DNA from: an uncultured Schaedlerella sp. | Lineage (GTDB): Bacteria; Bacillota; Clostridia; Lachnospirales; Lachnospiraceae | Direction: 5' to 3' | Assembly: GCA_934435195.1 (NCBI GenBank) | Contig: CAKSAJ010000026.1 | Location: forward strand, 1-38,062 | Length of the DNA: 38,062 nucleotides | In this document: positions 1 through 8,275 of the stretch, piece by piece | How the letters are laid out: each line of letters begins with the position of its first letter | Position numbering within the stretch: position 1 is the first letter of the stretch | The notes under the pieces: generated by a model | Database searches by the model: none | The model's input: the letters and a program-made list of their open reading frames with translations, nothing else | Told to the model about the DNA's origin: nothing | Position numbers and translations under genes: made by a program

Positions 1-23
1 TTATCAACGGGAGGAAAATTGAA

Positions 24-47
24 CAACACAAAGAGGATTTTGTGTTG
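24..47. terminator. 9-bp hairpin, possible weak terminator
   Basis: Arms CAACACAAA and TTTGTGTTG are perfectly complementary around a 6-base loop. On the minus strand the stem is followed only by a mixed T-rich stretch, so termination of leftward transcription is possible but not strong. Apart from this hairpin I see no gene in positions 1-160. Confidence 0.3.
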
Positions 48-161
48 AATTCAAAAACTCACAAATTTCGATTTGTTTCTTTCTTCTCAATTATACATCA
101 ACAAATATTATTGTAAAGTAGAGAGCAAGCCATTTTCTGACTTACTCCCCATCATGTTATT

Positions 162-385
162 TTACTGGTAAATTATCTCTTTATCTACAATCTCCCTCGC
201 ACATGCCTGTATATTATTCATCCTGCCTACCCACTCCCAAGTATTGTCTACCTTTAACTGTTCTGTGATTCCCTGTACCTATTTCATCTGCTCTACAATT
301 ATTTCAAAGCGTTCCCGTGCCTGTTCCTCTATATCTGCCAGATAACTGTTCAGCCTGCCACTCATCAGCAGATCCAGATATACAG
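162..385 (-). pseudogene. TnpV-like transposon protein, C-terminal remnant
   Basis: Reading the minus strand in a frame different from the overlapping cupin ORF gives a TnpV-like tail: LLMSGRLNSYLADIEEQ, then RERFEIIVEQMK, a stop codon, and then VQGITEQLKV, EWVGRMNNI, EIVDKEIIYQ and a final stop at 162-164. TnpV is a small accessory protein of Firmicutes transposons and conjugative elements. Its characteristic WVGRMNNI and EIVxxEIIY stretches are both present. The internal TAG and the missing N-terminal half show a decayed copy. It sits exactly where the AraC-type cupin protein loses its similarity, so it probably marks the scar of an element insertion. The assignment is from recalled family sequence and was not searched. 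Confidence 0.6.
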
Positions 386-693
386 TCCTGATATGGTTCC
401 ATCATAATCTTGCAGAGCAGAATTTCTTTTTCATCATCCCCAGTCTTCCAGCTATACCACGTTCCCGGCTGCAATACAACCATGTCTTTTTCTTGAAAAT
501 GATACTCCTTTTTTTCAATCACCAGACTCATTTCTCCGCGTATCACGTATAATAATTCCAGATTTTCACATTGTCGTTTTGTTTCCATTGTGTTTTTCAC
601 AATGATCATCGGCTTATTTCTATCCATTTTCATATTAAAAAAGCTCTGCAAAACACAAATTCCTTCATGTTCTGCAGAACTTACTTCTTCCAT
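304..693 (-). pseudogene. N-terminal cupin domain of a truncated AraC-type regulator
   Basis: About 100 residues form an AraC-type sugar-binding cupin (LELLYVIRGEMSLVIEKKEY, then FQEKDMVVLQPGTWYSW). They resemble the N-terminus of the full AraC-GH39 regulator at 26161-28557. No helix-turn-helix domain follows: after about residue 100 the frame runs through TnpV-derived DNA and ends in an unrelated GTGTGTL tail. The ATG lies 2 bases after the permease stop, so it was the fourth gene of the sugar ABC operon and probably encoded its regulator. It is called a pseudogene because the DNA-binding half is gone. A stand-alone cupin protein is a less likely alternative. Confidence 0.65.
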
Positions 694-695
694 AT

Positions 696-1721
696 CTATG
701 CTTTGATTTTTCTTCTGCTTGTTACGAGTTCTTTTACTTTTGGTCCTGCAAGCTGAATCAAAATTACAATAATTAAAATTGTTCCTTTAATTGCATCATT
801 AATCAGTGAATCCATCTTCAGAGCTACAATTATCTTATCAATGATTGTGTAAGACATTGCTCCGAACAGAATACCAAGACATCTTCCTTTTCCGCCTGAC
901 ATACTGATTCCACCGAGTACCACTGCTGCGATTGCATACATTTCATAACTTTTTCCTGTTGTTGCCGGGTCAGAAGAACCATTCATTGCGATCCACAAAA
1001 ATGCTGCAATACCTGTCATAACACCGGCGAGAACAAATACAACCACTTTCATTTCACTGACATTGATACCTGACATTTTGGCACCTTTTTCGTTACTTCC
1101 GATTGCATATACCTTCTTACCAAATTTTGTACTTGTAGAAACGTACACAATCAGTGCTGTCATAATCAGCAAAATAATCCCTACCACCGGAATTGTAAGG
1201 AATTTTCCATTTCCAAACTGATATAATGCCTGATACGAAGTGTGACTTGATGTCATACGATAAACAGAACTTCCGCCTCCGCATAATTCTTTGGAAATAT
1301 GCTGGCATGCATACTGTGCTACGGAACGATAAATCAACATTGTCGCAAGTGTCACAATAAACGCCGGCATTTCTACTGCACCGACTAATACACCATTAAT
1401 TAATCCACATATTGCGCCAAATACAATTGTAAATAATAATGTCATAAAAATATTATCCGTCATATTAAAGATGACAACTGCAAATCCACTGACCATTGCC
1501 AGCATTGAACCTACTGACAGATCGATTTCACCAGTCAGGCATACTAGTCCCATCCCAAGTGCAATGATTCCAACTACGGCAGAATGACGGAATATATTCA
1601 TTACTCCATTCCATGTCAATCCGTTGCTGGATAATGCATATACTAAAAAGATTACTAAAAATACAAATACATAATTATAGCGGGACCATATTTTCCCCAA
1701 CATTGATTTTTTTGTTTTCAT
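696..1721 (-). CDS. Sugar ABC transporter permease (RbsC/BPD_transp_2 family)
   Basis: A 341-residue integral membrane protein with about eight to ten hydrophobic segments. It forms the sugar channel of a ribose/galactose-type (CUT2) importer. Visible family marks are GLVCLTGEIDLSVGSMLAM near residue 65 and AAVVLGGISMSGGKG near residue 265, both conserved in RbsC/MglC-like permeases. It starts 2 bases after the ATPase stop, with a GGAG ribosome site inside the end of that gene, so the two are translationally coupled. One permease is enough because it works as a homodimer. The exact sugar cannot be told from sequence. Confidence 0.93.
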   Translation of the reverse strand: MKTKKSMLGKIWSRYNYVFVFLVIFLVYALSSNGLTWNGVMNIFRHSAVVGIIALGMGLVCLTGEIDLSVGSMLAMVSGFAVVIFNMTDNIFMTLLFTIVFGAICGLINGVLVGAVEMPAFIVTLATMLIYRSVAQYACQHISKELCGGGSSVYRMTSSHTSYQALYQFGNGKFLTIPVVGIILLIMTALIVYVSTSTKFGKKVYAIGSNEKGAKMSGINVSEMKVVVFVLAGVMTGIAAFLWIAMNGSSDPATTGKSYEMYAIAAVVLGGISMSGGKGRCLGILFGAMSYTIIDKIIVALKMDSLINDAIKGTILIIVILIQLAGPKVKELVTSRRKIKA

Positions 1722-1723
1722 CT

Positions 1724-3223
1724 TTATCGCTCCTCTCCTGTATTTACTGCATTTGTAGAGTACATCATGACAGTTTCTTCATTGATTTCTTTATGCTTTA
1801 ACATTTTTACAAGTTCTCCGTCATAAAAAACTGCACATCGATCTGCAACCTTTTGTAATTCTGGAATTTCCAATGTGTTAATTAAAATCGTTTTTCCCGA
1901 TTCTGCAAGCTCCAAAATCAATTTATATATCTCTGCTTTCGCTCCTACGTCAATTCCTTGTGTCGGGTTATCAAGTAAGAGAATCTCTGCCTCTGTGTTC
2001 AACCATCTTGCAAGAAATACCTTTTGTTGATTTCCTCCGCTCAATGAAGTAATGGCATCTGCACTATTCTGTGCCTTTATATTCAACACTTTTTTGTATC
2101 TTTCAAATTTACCTTCTTCTTTTTTCTTAGAAATCTGAAATTGTTTTGCTGATAATGTATGTTCTGCCAGATACATATTTTCCAGAAGACTCATATCTGC
2201 AATTACAGAATTTTCTTTTCGATTTGCCGGAAGCATTGCTATTTTGTGTTTCATTGCTTTATGTATCGAATGTAATGGAACATTTTCTCCATTAACTTGA
2301 ATCGTACCTGCTTTTGCACGTGTCACCCCAAAGATTCCCTGCATAAGTTCACTGCTTCCGGACCCTTGAAGACCCGTCATTCCAATAATTTCACCTTTCT
2401 TTACTTCCAGATTTACATTTCTGAATCCATGTCCGGTAAAATTCTTAATATTTAGAATGGTATTGCCACATGTTCTCGGCTCATAATTTTCTTCTGCATT
2501 ATAATTTGAACCTACCATCATTTTTGTAATGGCTTCTGGATTTGTATCAGCAATATTTCCTTCTCCGATAAATGTTCCGTTCATCAACACAGTATATCGG
2601 TCTGCGATTTCAAAGATTTCCGGCATCTTATGTGAAATAAAAATAAAGGAAGTCCCTTTTTCTTTTAATCTGCGGATAATCCGAAACAAATGCTCAATTT
2701 CCTGATTATTGAGTGATGTTGTCGGTTCATCTAAAATCAATAATTTAGCATTAAAGAACAATGCTTTTGATATTTCAAGCAACTGTTTCTGACTTGGAGT
2801 GAGTTCTTCCACTTTTTCATCCGGATCAATATCAACTTCCAGTTCCGCAAATAATTTTTTTGTCTCCTCACGCATACGCTTTTTATCAAGCGCACCAATT
2901 TTATTTGTATACTCTTTTCCAAGAAATATATTTTCATAAACAAGCAGATCATTGAACAGATTCAATTCTTGATGAACAAATGCAATTCCCTGCTGCTCCG
3001 TCTGTCTGACAGTTACATTATTTAATGCTTCTCCGTCAAACAAAATCTGACCTGCATCTCTTCGATATACACCAGTCAAAACATTCATCAATGTTGATTT
3101 TCCGGCACCATTTTCACCTAACAATGCATGTACTTCCCCTGCTTCTACTGTAAGATGCACATTTTTCAATACCGGAATCTCATTAAATGCTTTACAAATT
3201 CCATTCATTTCCAGTCTTTTCAT
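1724..3223 (-). CDS. Sugar ABC transporter ATP-binding protein, two-domain (RbsA/MglA-like)
   Basis: A 499-residue cytoplasmic ATPase with two fused nucleotide-binding domains, as in ribose and galactose importers. The first domain has an intact Walker A (GENGAGKST, residues 36-44) and Walker B (LLILDEPTTSL), with a degenerate signature LTPSQKQ. The second has a degenerate Walker A (GLQGSGSSEL), an intact signature LSGGNQQKV and LLLDNPTQGIDVG. This asymmetry is normal for CUT2 ATPases. AGGAGG lies just upstream of the ATG. It is the second gene of the operon, separated from the binding-protein gene by a 243-base gap that holds a repeat and a terminator. Confidence 0.95.
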   Translation of the reverse strand: MKRLEMNGICKAFNEIPVLKNVHLTVEAGEVHALLGENGAGKSTLMNVLTGVYRRDAGQILFDGEALNNVTVRQTEQQGIAFVHQELNLFNDLLVYENIFLGKEYTNKIGALDKKRMREETKKLFAELEVDIDPDEKVEELTPSQKQLLEISKALFFNAKLLILDEPTTSLNNQEIEHLFRIIRRLKEKGTSFIFISHKMPEIFEIADRYTVLMNGTFIGEGNIADTNPEAITKMMVGSNYNAEENYEPRTCGNTILNIKNFTGHGFRNVNLEVKKGEIIGMTGLQGSGSSELMQGIFGVTRAKAGTIQVNGENVPLHSIHKAMKHKIAMLPANRKENSVIADMSLLENMYLAEHTLSAKQFQISKKKEEGKFERYKKVLNIKAQNSADAITSLSGGNQQKVFLARWLNTEAEILLLDNPTQGIDVGAKAEIYKLILELAESGKTILINTLEIPELQKVADRCAVFYDGELVKMLKHKEINEETVMMYSTNAVNTGEER

Positions 3224-3330
3224 GCATATTTCCTCCTTGCTTTTTTATTTTTTGCTGATAGATCAACATCTATTTCTAATATTTTTATCCACAAGCAACC
3301 GCTATAGATGCTCATATATAAGCAAAATTC

Positions 3331-3402
3331 CGCTAAGTGTTCTCAGTAAGGTAACACCATCGTCACTAGGCTCGACAATACCTCGCTAAGTGTTCACAGT
3401 AA
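3331..3402. repeat. Palindromic repeat family 1, intergenic copy
   Basis: Two near-identical 19-base direct repeats start with CGCTAAGTGTTC (3331-3349 and 3384-3402, one mismatch). Between them lies CATCGTCACTAGGCTCGACA, followed by ATACCTCG. About 29 of 35 positions of this segment match a second copy carried inside the ATPase-like gene at 5775-5866 on the opposite strand. The arms around TCACTAG and CTAAGTGT can fold. This is a short dispersed element with no coding capacity here, lying between the binding-protein and ATPase genes. Confidence 0.6.
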
Positions 3403-3405
3403 AAT

Positions 3406-3435
3406 ATACGGAAGTCTGCAAGCAGACTCCCGTAT
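3406..3435 (-). terminator. Intrinsic terminator inside the ABC operon
   Basis: Arms ATACGG-A-AGTCTGC and GCAGACT-C-CCGTAT form a 13-bp stem with one internal mismatch. On the minus strand it is followed by ATTTTACTG. It lies 32 bases after the binding-protein stop codon. A partial terminator at this point would give more binding protein than ATPase and permease, a common arrangement in ABC operons. Confidence 0.75.
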
Positions 3436-3466
3436 CAAATTCCTTAATAACTTCTATCTACAAGAT

Positions 3467-4555
3467 TTAGAATGAAGGATAGTCTGCAACATTGTCAGAT
3501 GTAACATCTTCACATTCAATCACATGATCCTGTTCTACATCTTTACCGTCAAGATGATCAACCATATCCTGAATTGCTGTCTGGATCATAGCCGGGCTAT
3601 ATGTAACTGACATAATTCCACCAAGTTTTCCTACAATATCCTGATATGAATTTCCACGAAGTACTTCATAAAGCTCATCTAATCCACCACATCCTGTGAT
3701 AACTGGTTTATTTGCATAAAAAGCGTCTTTTGTTGAATCACTGATTCCGCCTCCGTTGAGAGCCTCTAAAATACCCATTGTCAACTCATCATCCTGAGCG
3801 TAAATCCATTTGATATCAGCATTTGAAGCGTCTCCCATCAAAGACTCAAATGATTCTTTTGTATCAGAACGGCTCCAGTTCATAGCACCTGAGTATGTGA
3901 TTGATTTGAGGTCATCCTCTGTCCATTTTGCATCATCTGCGATTGCCTCTCCACCAAATTCAAGTTCTCCTGTAAGATAATCTGTGAATCCGCTGTCACG
4001 CAATGTCGTAACAGAAGATGTGTCACCTTCGTAAACATATACTTTATCTCCTGGTTTCATTCCATTTTCAACAAAGTATGCTGCCGCACCGGCACCAATT
4101 CCCTGATTATCACCTTTTACATTTGAAACAGCGCTTGGAGCCACTGCATCAATGATACGGTCAAATTCTACAAATGGAATATCTGCATCTGCTAACTGCT
4201 GGATTGCAGACTGGACTGTATCATCCATAGGCTGTACAACTACTGCGATATCTTCCTCTCCGCTTGCTACGATATCTTCGATTTTATTAATCTGTTCAGC
4301 TGCATCAGAGGAAGTAATTACTTCTGCGGAATATTTTCCATCTTTGTTCACTTCTTCTACTTTCTCTTTTGCAAATGTTGCAACAGAACCTGTCCATCCG
4401 TGATCTTCTGCAGCAGTTAACACATAAATATGTGTAGCTCCTTCATCTGATTTTGCTGTATCACTACCATCCTTTTTTGAATCATTACTTCCACATGCTG
4501 CAAGGCTAAGAACCATAACACCAGCAAGAAGAGTGGCTAAAATTTTCTTCTTCAT
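3467..4555 (-). CDS. Sugar ABC transporter substrate-binding lipoprotein (Peripla_BP_4)
   Basis: A 362-residue extracytoplasmic binding protein. The first 21 residues are a lipoprotein signal: MKKK, a hydrophobic core, and the lipobox LAAC with Cys21 as the lipidation site. A Ser/Asp/Lys-rich linker follows. The mature part has the two-lobed fold of ribose/galactose-type binding proteins (AAEDHGWTGSV, VVQPMDD, IPFVEFDRIID, WIYAQDDELTMGILEAL). It is the first gene of the operon and delivers substrate to the permease and ATPase downstream. The ligand is probably a monosaccharide. It has a good GGGAG ribosome site 7 bases before the ATG. Confidence 0.93.
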   Translation of the reverse strand: MKKKILATLLAGVMVLSLAACGSNDSKKDGSDTAKSDEGATHIYVLTAAEDHGWTGSVATFAKEKVEEVNKDGKYSAEVITSSDAAEQINKIEDIVASGEEDIAVVVQPMDDTVQSAIQQLADADIPFVEFDRIIDAVAPSAVSNVKGDNQGIGAGAAAYFVENGMKPGDKVYVYEGDTSSVTTLRDSGFTDYLTGELEFGGEAIADDAKWTEDDLKSITYSGAMNWSRSDTKESFESLMGDASNADIKWIYAQDDELTMGILEALNGGGISDSTKDAFYANKPVITGCGGLDELYEVLRGNSYQDIVGKLGGIMSVTYSPAMIQTAIQDMVDHLDGKDVEQDHVIECEDVTSDNVADYPSF

Positions 4556-4682
4556 ATTGATTTCTCCCTTCTTTTTTTCTTTAATTATACTTTAATTATA
4601 TCTTTTTATCCTGAAAAAACTTATCTTTATCTATCCATTTTCATGTCATTTTCAGTCATATTTCAACTGTTTTGTTTTGTGA

Positions 4683-4711
4683 TGACAAAAAATGTATGTA
4701 CTTTTTTGTCA
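4683..4711. promoter_or_regulatory. Perfect inverted repeat upstream of the ABC operon, candidate operator
   Basis: TGACAAAAAA and TTTTTTGTCA are perfect 10-base arms around the spacer TGTATGTAC, 128 bases upstream of the binding-protein ATG. The symmetry suits a dimeric regulator. A -10-like TATAAT lies nearer the gene (about 4585-4605 region), but I could not pair it with a good -35. The rest of 4556-4860 shows no gene. Confidence 0.45.
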
Positions 4712-4860
4712 TTTGTTTTTTTCGGTTCGAAGATATCATTTATCTCTTCTCTTTTCCACTTAAGAATAATTGAAATATCCATTTAGAAACTTCTTCATAT
4801 CCAGATCACTTTCTTTAATCTTTATAAAATAGAATAGTTTCTAACTCGCACAAAGGTCAA

Positions 4861-4906
4861 AAAAGGTTTTGATTGATGGTTTAGTTTCCATCAATCAAAA
4901 CCTTTT
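4861..4906 (-). terminator. Terminator overlapping the end of the ATPase-like gene
   Basis: Arms AAAAGGTTTTGATTGATGG and CCATCAATCAAAACCTTTT are a perfect 19-bp inverted repeat, and the stop codon (4881-4883) is in the loop. The right arm codes for the last residues (KKVLIDG). The minus-strand transcript ends in CCTTTTTTGACC, giving a U-tract. Confidence 0.85.
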
Positions 4907-6481
4907 TCCCTTCAAATGCAAATCCATAATGCCTGATTTGTGATTTCTTTTTATCTCGTTTATCCGTTGGAATCAACATTACATCATAACGTCCATATCC
5001 ACTTTCTCGATTTGATTTCACCTCATACCATTCTTTCAAATCAACCAACAGACCAAGAACAAAACCATGATAAAACCGCTCCGATTGTGTCTTTCCTGAC
5101 GGATGTTTTCCTGCATCAAAACTACTAAATGTTGTCAATGCTATATCGTTCATATATGCATTCATTTCTTTTACATTTCCATTCAATAGCGCATTTATAA
5201 ACTCATTATAATTAGATGCATCATCATGAAACCAGCCTTGAAACATTGAATAAAACATACTCATCGTTTCAAGATTTGTAACACACAGATGATACCATGG
5301 TGTCAGCAGCATTCCCCTATATTCGATTCCCTGAATTTTTAAATATCCGCTTGCCAACATAAGACTCCAAATTGCATTTTTATTCTGCTCCAATTGATCA
5401 AATACAATTTGTTCATCAAAATTCACGACAATGTTTCTATCGTTTAAAAGTTCTTCCATCATCTCCTTTATATCCGGAGATGATTTTTGAAGCAATTTAT
5501 TAATTAACCCATTCGAACTTGTCTGTGCCCAATATGGGCGTAATTGCTTTTCTTTCAGATAATTTGTAATCGACCACGGATTATAAATATCTTTTTGATT
5601 TCCAAACGTAAAACCATCGTACCATGTTTTTACCAGTTCTTTTTGATTTCCCATATCAAAATCATCTAGTGCCTGAAATACTTCTTTTTCTATAAAACCA
5701 AAACAATCTGCATAGCGTTCAGATGTAGTGGTGATGACAGTTAAATTGTTCAAATCAGAAAAGATGGATTCTTGACATTGATTACTTGGTGAAGTTTTTT
5801 TGAACCTAGTAATCAAGTCCATCTCGCTCACTTGACGAGGTTTTTTCGAGTCTAGTGACGATGATGTTTCCTTTGTCAGTGTGATTCCAGTCATTATTGC
5901 ACGTTCCATATATGGATTCGTCTTAAATGTTGAGTTAAAAAAACTCCGGATAAAAGAAGTAAATTCATCCCAATACCCATGTACATATGCTTCCTGCATT
6001 GGTGTATCGTATTCATCTAATAAAATAATTACTTTCTGTCCATAATAACGATTCAGACACGATGCCAGTCCTTTCACTGCTCTGAAAATCACTTCATTTG
6101 TAATCGTTTTTGTCGGTTCCGGATTACTTACGTACTCATCTAACACTCTAAAAATCTCTTTTTCCCCGTCTGTTAAGAGATTGCTTTTTAATAAATATCT
6201 ATGACTTTGATATGCGTCATTGATACACGCAATAATACTATTTTTACTCTCGTCATAGTTATCCGCTTTCACATCAGCAAACGTCAAAAAGATAACCAGA
6301 TATTTTCCTTGTAATTTTCTATATTGTTCATTTTTCCAAATCGACGTGGTCTGGTAATCAAAGTCACATCATCCCCAGATTCCCACCATTCCTGAATGTA
6401 GTTTGTCTTATCAATATAGAAATAGTTTTTCTTTCGTATCTGCTCAAAATCTTGTTTTCCTATACTTATTACTTTATTCAT
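4881..6481 (-). pseudogene. AAA-ATPase-like protein with C-terminal nuclease-like domain (DUF1703 type), frameshifted
   Basis: The gene starts at 6481 (MNKVISIGKQDFEQIR, AGGAGA site upstream) and reads the family opening YFYIDKTNYI and LITRPRRFGK. It then shifts frame and stops at 6284-6286. The rest continues in another frame as NEQYRKLQGKY, VIFLTFADVKAD, IILLDEYDTPM and SIFSDLNNL, ending at 4881. These proteins normally have RRFGKT followed by about 30 residues before the WKxEQYR segment; that part is missing, so the Walker A Thr and its helix are lost. Homologues are abundant in gut Firmicutes and Bacteroidetes, with unsettled function. A 32-residue excess sits between MTGIT and ESIFSD and coincides with a palindromic repeat. 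A downstream ORF of 468 residues could still be made, but it would lack ATP binding. Confidence 0.85.
5775..5866. repeat. Palindromic repeat family 1, copy inserted in-frame in a gene
   Basis: Two consecutive hairpins are seen: TTGATTACTTGG (5778-5789) with CCTAGTAATCAA (5805-5816), and TCACTTGAC (5828-5836) with GTCTAGTGA (5850-5858), each with one mismatch. The minus strand reads CATCGTCACTAGACTCGA, then ACCTCG, matching the intergenic copy at 3355-3395. In the ATPase-like gene it adds about 32 codons without a stop (SSSLDSKKPRQVSEMDL and following). Confidence 0.65.
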
Positions 6482-6564
6482 GAATCTCCTTCCTATCCGT
6501 TAGCAATCGCTATTCATAATTTGCCTCTGCTAACAGACTGAGTAAAGTGATATGGGTTATTCTT

Positions 6565-7701
6565 TTACTTTCCACTCATTATACCATACAACTCCTGTGC
6601 CTTCCAATCCAATTCCAGAAGCATCCATCTGGAATCATCCATCTGAGGCAATTTCAAATTTTCCCTTGCTTCTGCTTCACTGCTTTCTAACAAAACCGGA
6701 ATCCAGGAATGTTCTTTTACCCTCTTGTAAATATCTTTTTCTGCATTATTATCCAAAGCCCGCACATATAACGCATAACTATAAAGCCCACAAATAGATA
6801 TTTCAACATGACGTACACCAATGAGAACTTTCAATAGGTATCTTCTTAATTCTTCTGTTGAATAGTTCTGATTTGATATTACATTTGCAAGCTGTTCAAA
6901 GAACGAATTTCCATTTTGAATGCCGCACTCGTTGTAAACTTTTAAAATCTGTTTTGTCATCGATCCATAACCGCCCGAGATTTCATTCAGGTACTTTGTA
7001 TTCTGTTCCTCTGTATGTAATGCTAACATTTGCATCAGCTGTTCTCCTAACCGAGCTTCAAATCTTGTTATCACATCTGCTCCTTTTGCATACTTATCCG
7101 ATGTTTCTTTTATTTTGTCTTGACGTTCGATAAATTCGTTCATATTCACAAAACGAATCTTCATATTGCTGTACATCCGCTTCATTGCTTTTGCATATTC
7201 AATCGCATGGATATTCTGCTGTTTTTCCAATATAGCTTTTGCTCCCGGTATGAATTCTTCGGTCACTTCTGCACATGCAGTTGCAAAATTCTTTCCGTTT
7301 TCCATACACAGTTTTATTTTCTGCTGATATTCTCTAGGTTCAATAAATAAGAACTGAATCATGTCTTTCAACAATTTTTCATCTGCATCTTCACACAAAA
7401 TTGCAAGTTCATCCACACAATTCAGTTTTTCCAACATCGATACTGCTGCAAATGCGAAGGTATCAAGGGTTGTCACTGTACAATATACTGGAATTTCCAA
7501 CACAATATCTGCTCCCTGTTTCCTCAATATCTCTGCTTTTTTGTATTTACTTACAGATGCCGGAAGTCCTTTTTGTGTAAAATTTCCACTTGTAACAACG
7601 ACAAGTCCATCGGCTTCTGTTTTCTTTTTTATGTGTTGGAACAATTCTGTTCTGTTGATTTCGATTGGTTCAAATTCATCTATTAACGCTGTAAGTTTCA
7701 T
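6565..7701 (-). CDS. TmcAL/YlbM-like nucleotidyltransferase-family protein, HxGH motif missing
   Basis: A protein of 378 residues from the ATG at 7699-7701, chosen because AGGAGG lies 6 bases upstream; the longer reading from 7734 has no such site. VVVTSGNFTQKGLPASVSKYKKAE, DIVLEIPV and TLDTFAFAAVSMLEKL match the N-terminal half of tRNA(Met) cytidine acetate ligase (TmcAL), which acetylates the anticodon wobble cytidine via acetyl-adenylate. Normal members open with EYNPFHNGH, the HxGH nucleotide-binding motif. Here the same place reads DEFEPIEINRTELFQH, so the HxGH is gone. It may be a non-catalytic paralogue or have another substrate. The C-terminal half is weakly conserved with the family. 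Confidence 0.7.
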   Translation of the reverse strand: MKLTALIDEFEPIEINRTELFQHIKKKTEADGLVVVTSGNFTQKGLPASVSKYKKAEILRKQGADIVLEIPVYCTVTTLDTFAFAAVSMLEKLNCVDELAILCEDADEKLLKDMIQFLFIEPREYQQKIKLCMENGKNFATACAEVTEEFIPGAKAILEKQQNIHAIEYAKAMKRMYSNMKIRFVNMNEFIERQDKIKETSDKYAKGADVITRFEARLGEQLMQMLALHTEEQNTKYLNEISGGYGSMTKQILKVYNECGIQNGNSFFEQLANVISNQNYSTEELRRYLLKVLIGVRHVEISICGLYSYALYVRALDNNAEKDIYKRVKEHSWIPVLLESSEAEARENLKLPQMDDSRWMLLELDWKAQELYGIMSGK

Positions 7702-7758
7702 GGGATTCCTCCTATTTCTATTCACATTTACCATTATTATAACTTTTGTTCACCAAAA

Positions 7759-7803
7759 AGAAATAGCAAATAATCATCTTTCCGACAATTATTTGCTATT
7801 TCT
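7759..7803. terminator. Bidirectional terminator between deglycosidase and TmcAL-like genes
   Basis: The 16-base arms AGAAATAGCAAATAAT and ATTATTTGCTATTTCT are perfectly complementary around a 13-base loop. T-rich runs follow on both strands (TTTTGGTG on minus, TGTTCTTTTT on plus). It ends the deglycosidase operon coming from the right. Confidence 0.85.
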
Positions 7804-7821
7804 TGTTCTTTTTATCTATAT

Positions 7822-8262
7822 TTACACAATCAACAATCGTCTTTCATTCACATGATGTCCAAACTCCGGCATGAAGATAAATGCTTCTTCGTCCGGATTT
7901 AAAGTATCCTGCATAATTGGAGGCATATAAGATGATGTAAAACAGAATCCATATTTCAAATCATGGAATCCCTGTGCAAGTCCACCTTCTTTTTTAACTT
8001 TCAATACCGCCGGTGTTGTTACATCCCAGTGTGTCTGGAAGTTTGATTTCATTTCTTCATAAGTGTAGTCTTCTCCGTGAATGTTCCATATGATATCCTC
8101 TTTTTCAAATTGTTCGCCATCTACAAACAGTGTCCCAGGTCTAATCTGGCTTAAGAAGATGCCCCTATAATATGGAAGTCTGATTTTGAACTGAAATCCT
8201 GTCGCGTTGCCATCTTTTTTTATATTACGAAATCCTACCGACTGTATTACTTCTCTTTCCAT
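7822..8262 (-). CDS. C-glycoside deglycosidase beta subunit, second copy (DUF6379)
   Basis: A protein of 146 residues from the ATG at 8262, set by AGGAGG 8 bases upstream; the ORF can be extended to 8286 but without a site. It differs from the copy at 9100-9540 at only about seven residues (for example FRNIKKDGNA versus FRNTKKDGNV, MQDTLN versus MQDSLN), while the DNA has many synonymous changes. This implies selection to keep the protein. Beta subunits of the DgpBC/CarBC type form a complex with a TIM-barrel alpha subunit and cleave 3-oxo-glycosides. Its own alpha partner just upstream is truncated, so it may pair with the intact alpha protein encoded at 9555. Confidence 0.8.
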   Translation of the reverse strand: MEREVIQSVGFRNIKKDGNATGFQFKIRLPYYRGIFLSQIRPGTLFVDGEQFEKEDIIWNIHGEDYTYEEMKSNFQTHWDVTTPAVLKVKKEGGLAQGFHDLKYGFCFTSSYMPPIMQDTLNPDEEAFIFMPEFGHHVNERRLLIV

Positions 8263-8275
8263 TTTCGAATCCTCC

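Noticed and set aside
3331..3402. Possible CRISPR-like pair of direct repeats
   Set aside because: Only two units, the spacer is part of a dispersed element found again at 5775-5866, and no cas genes are present.
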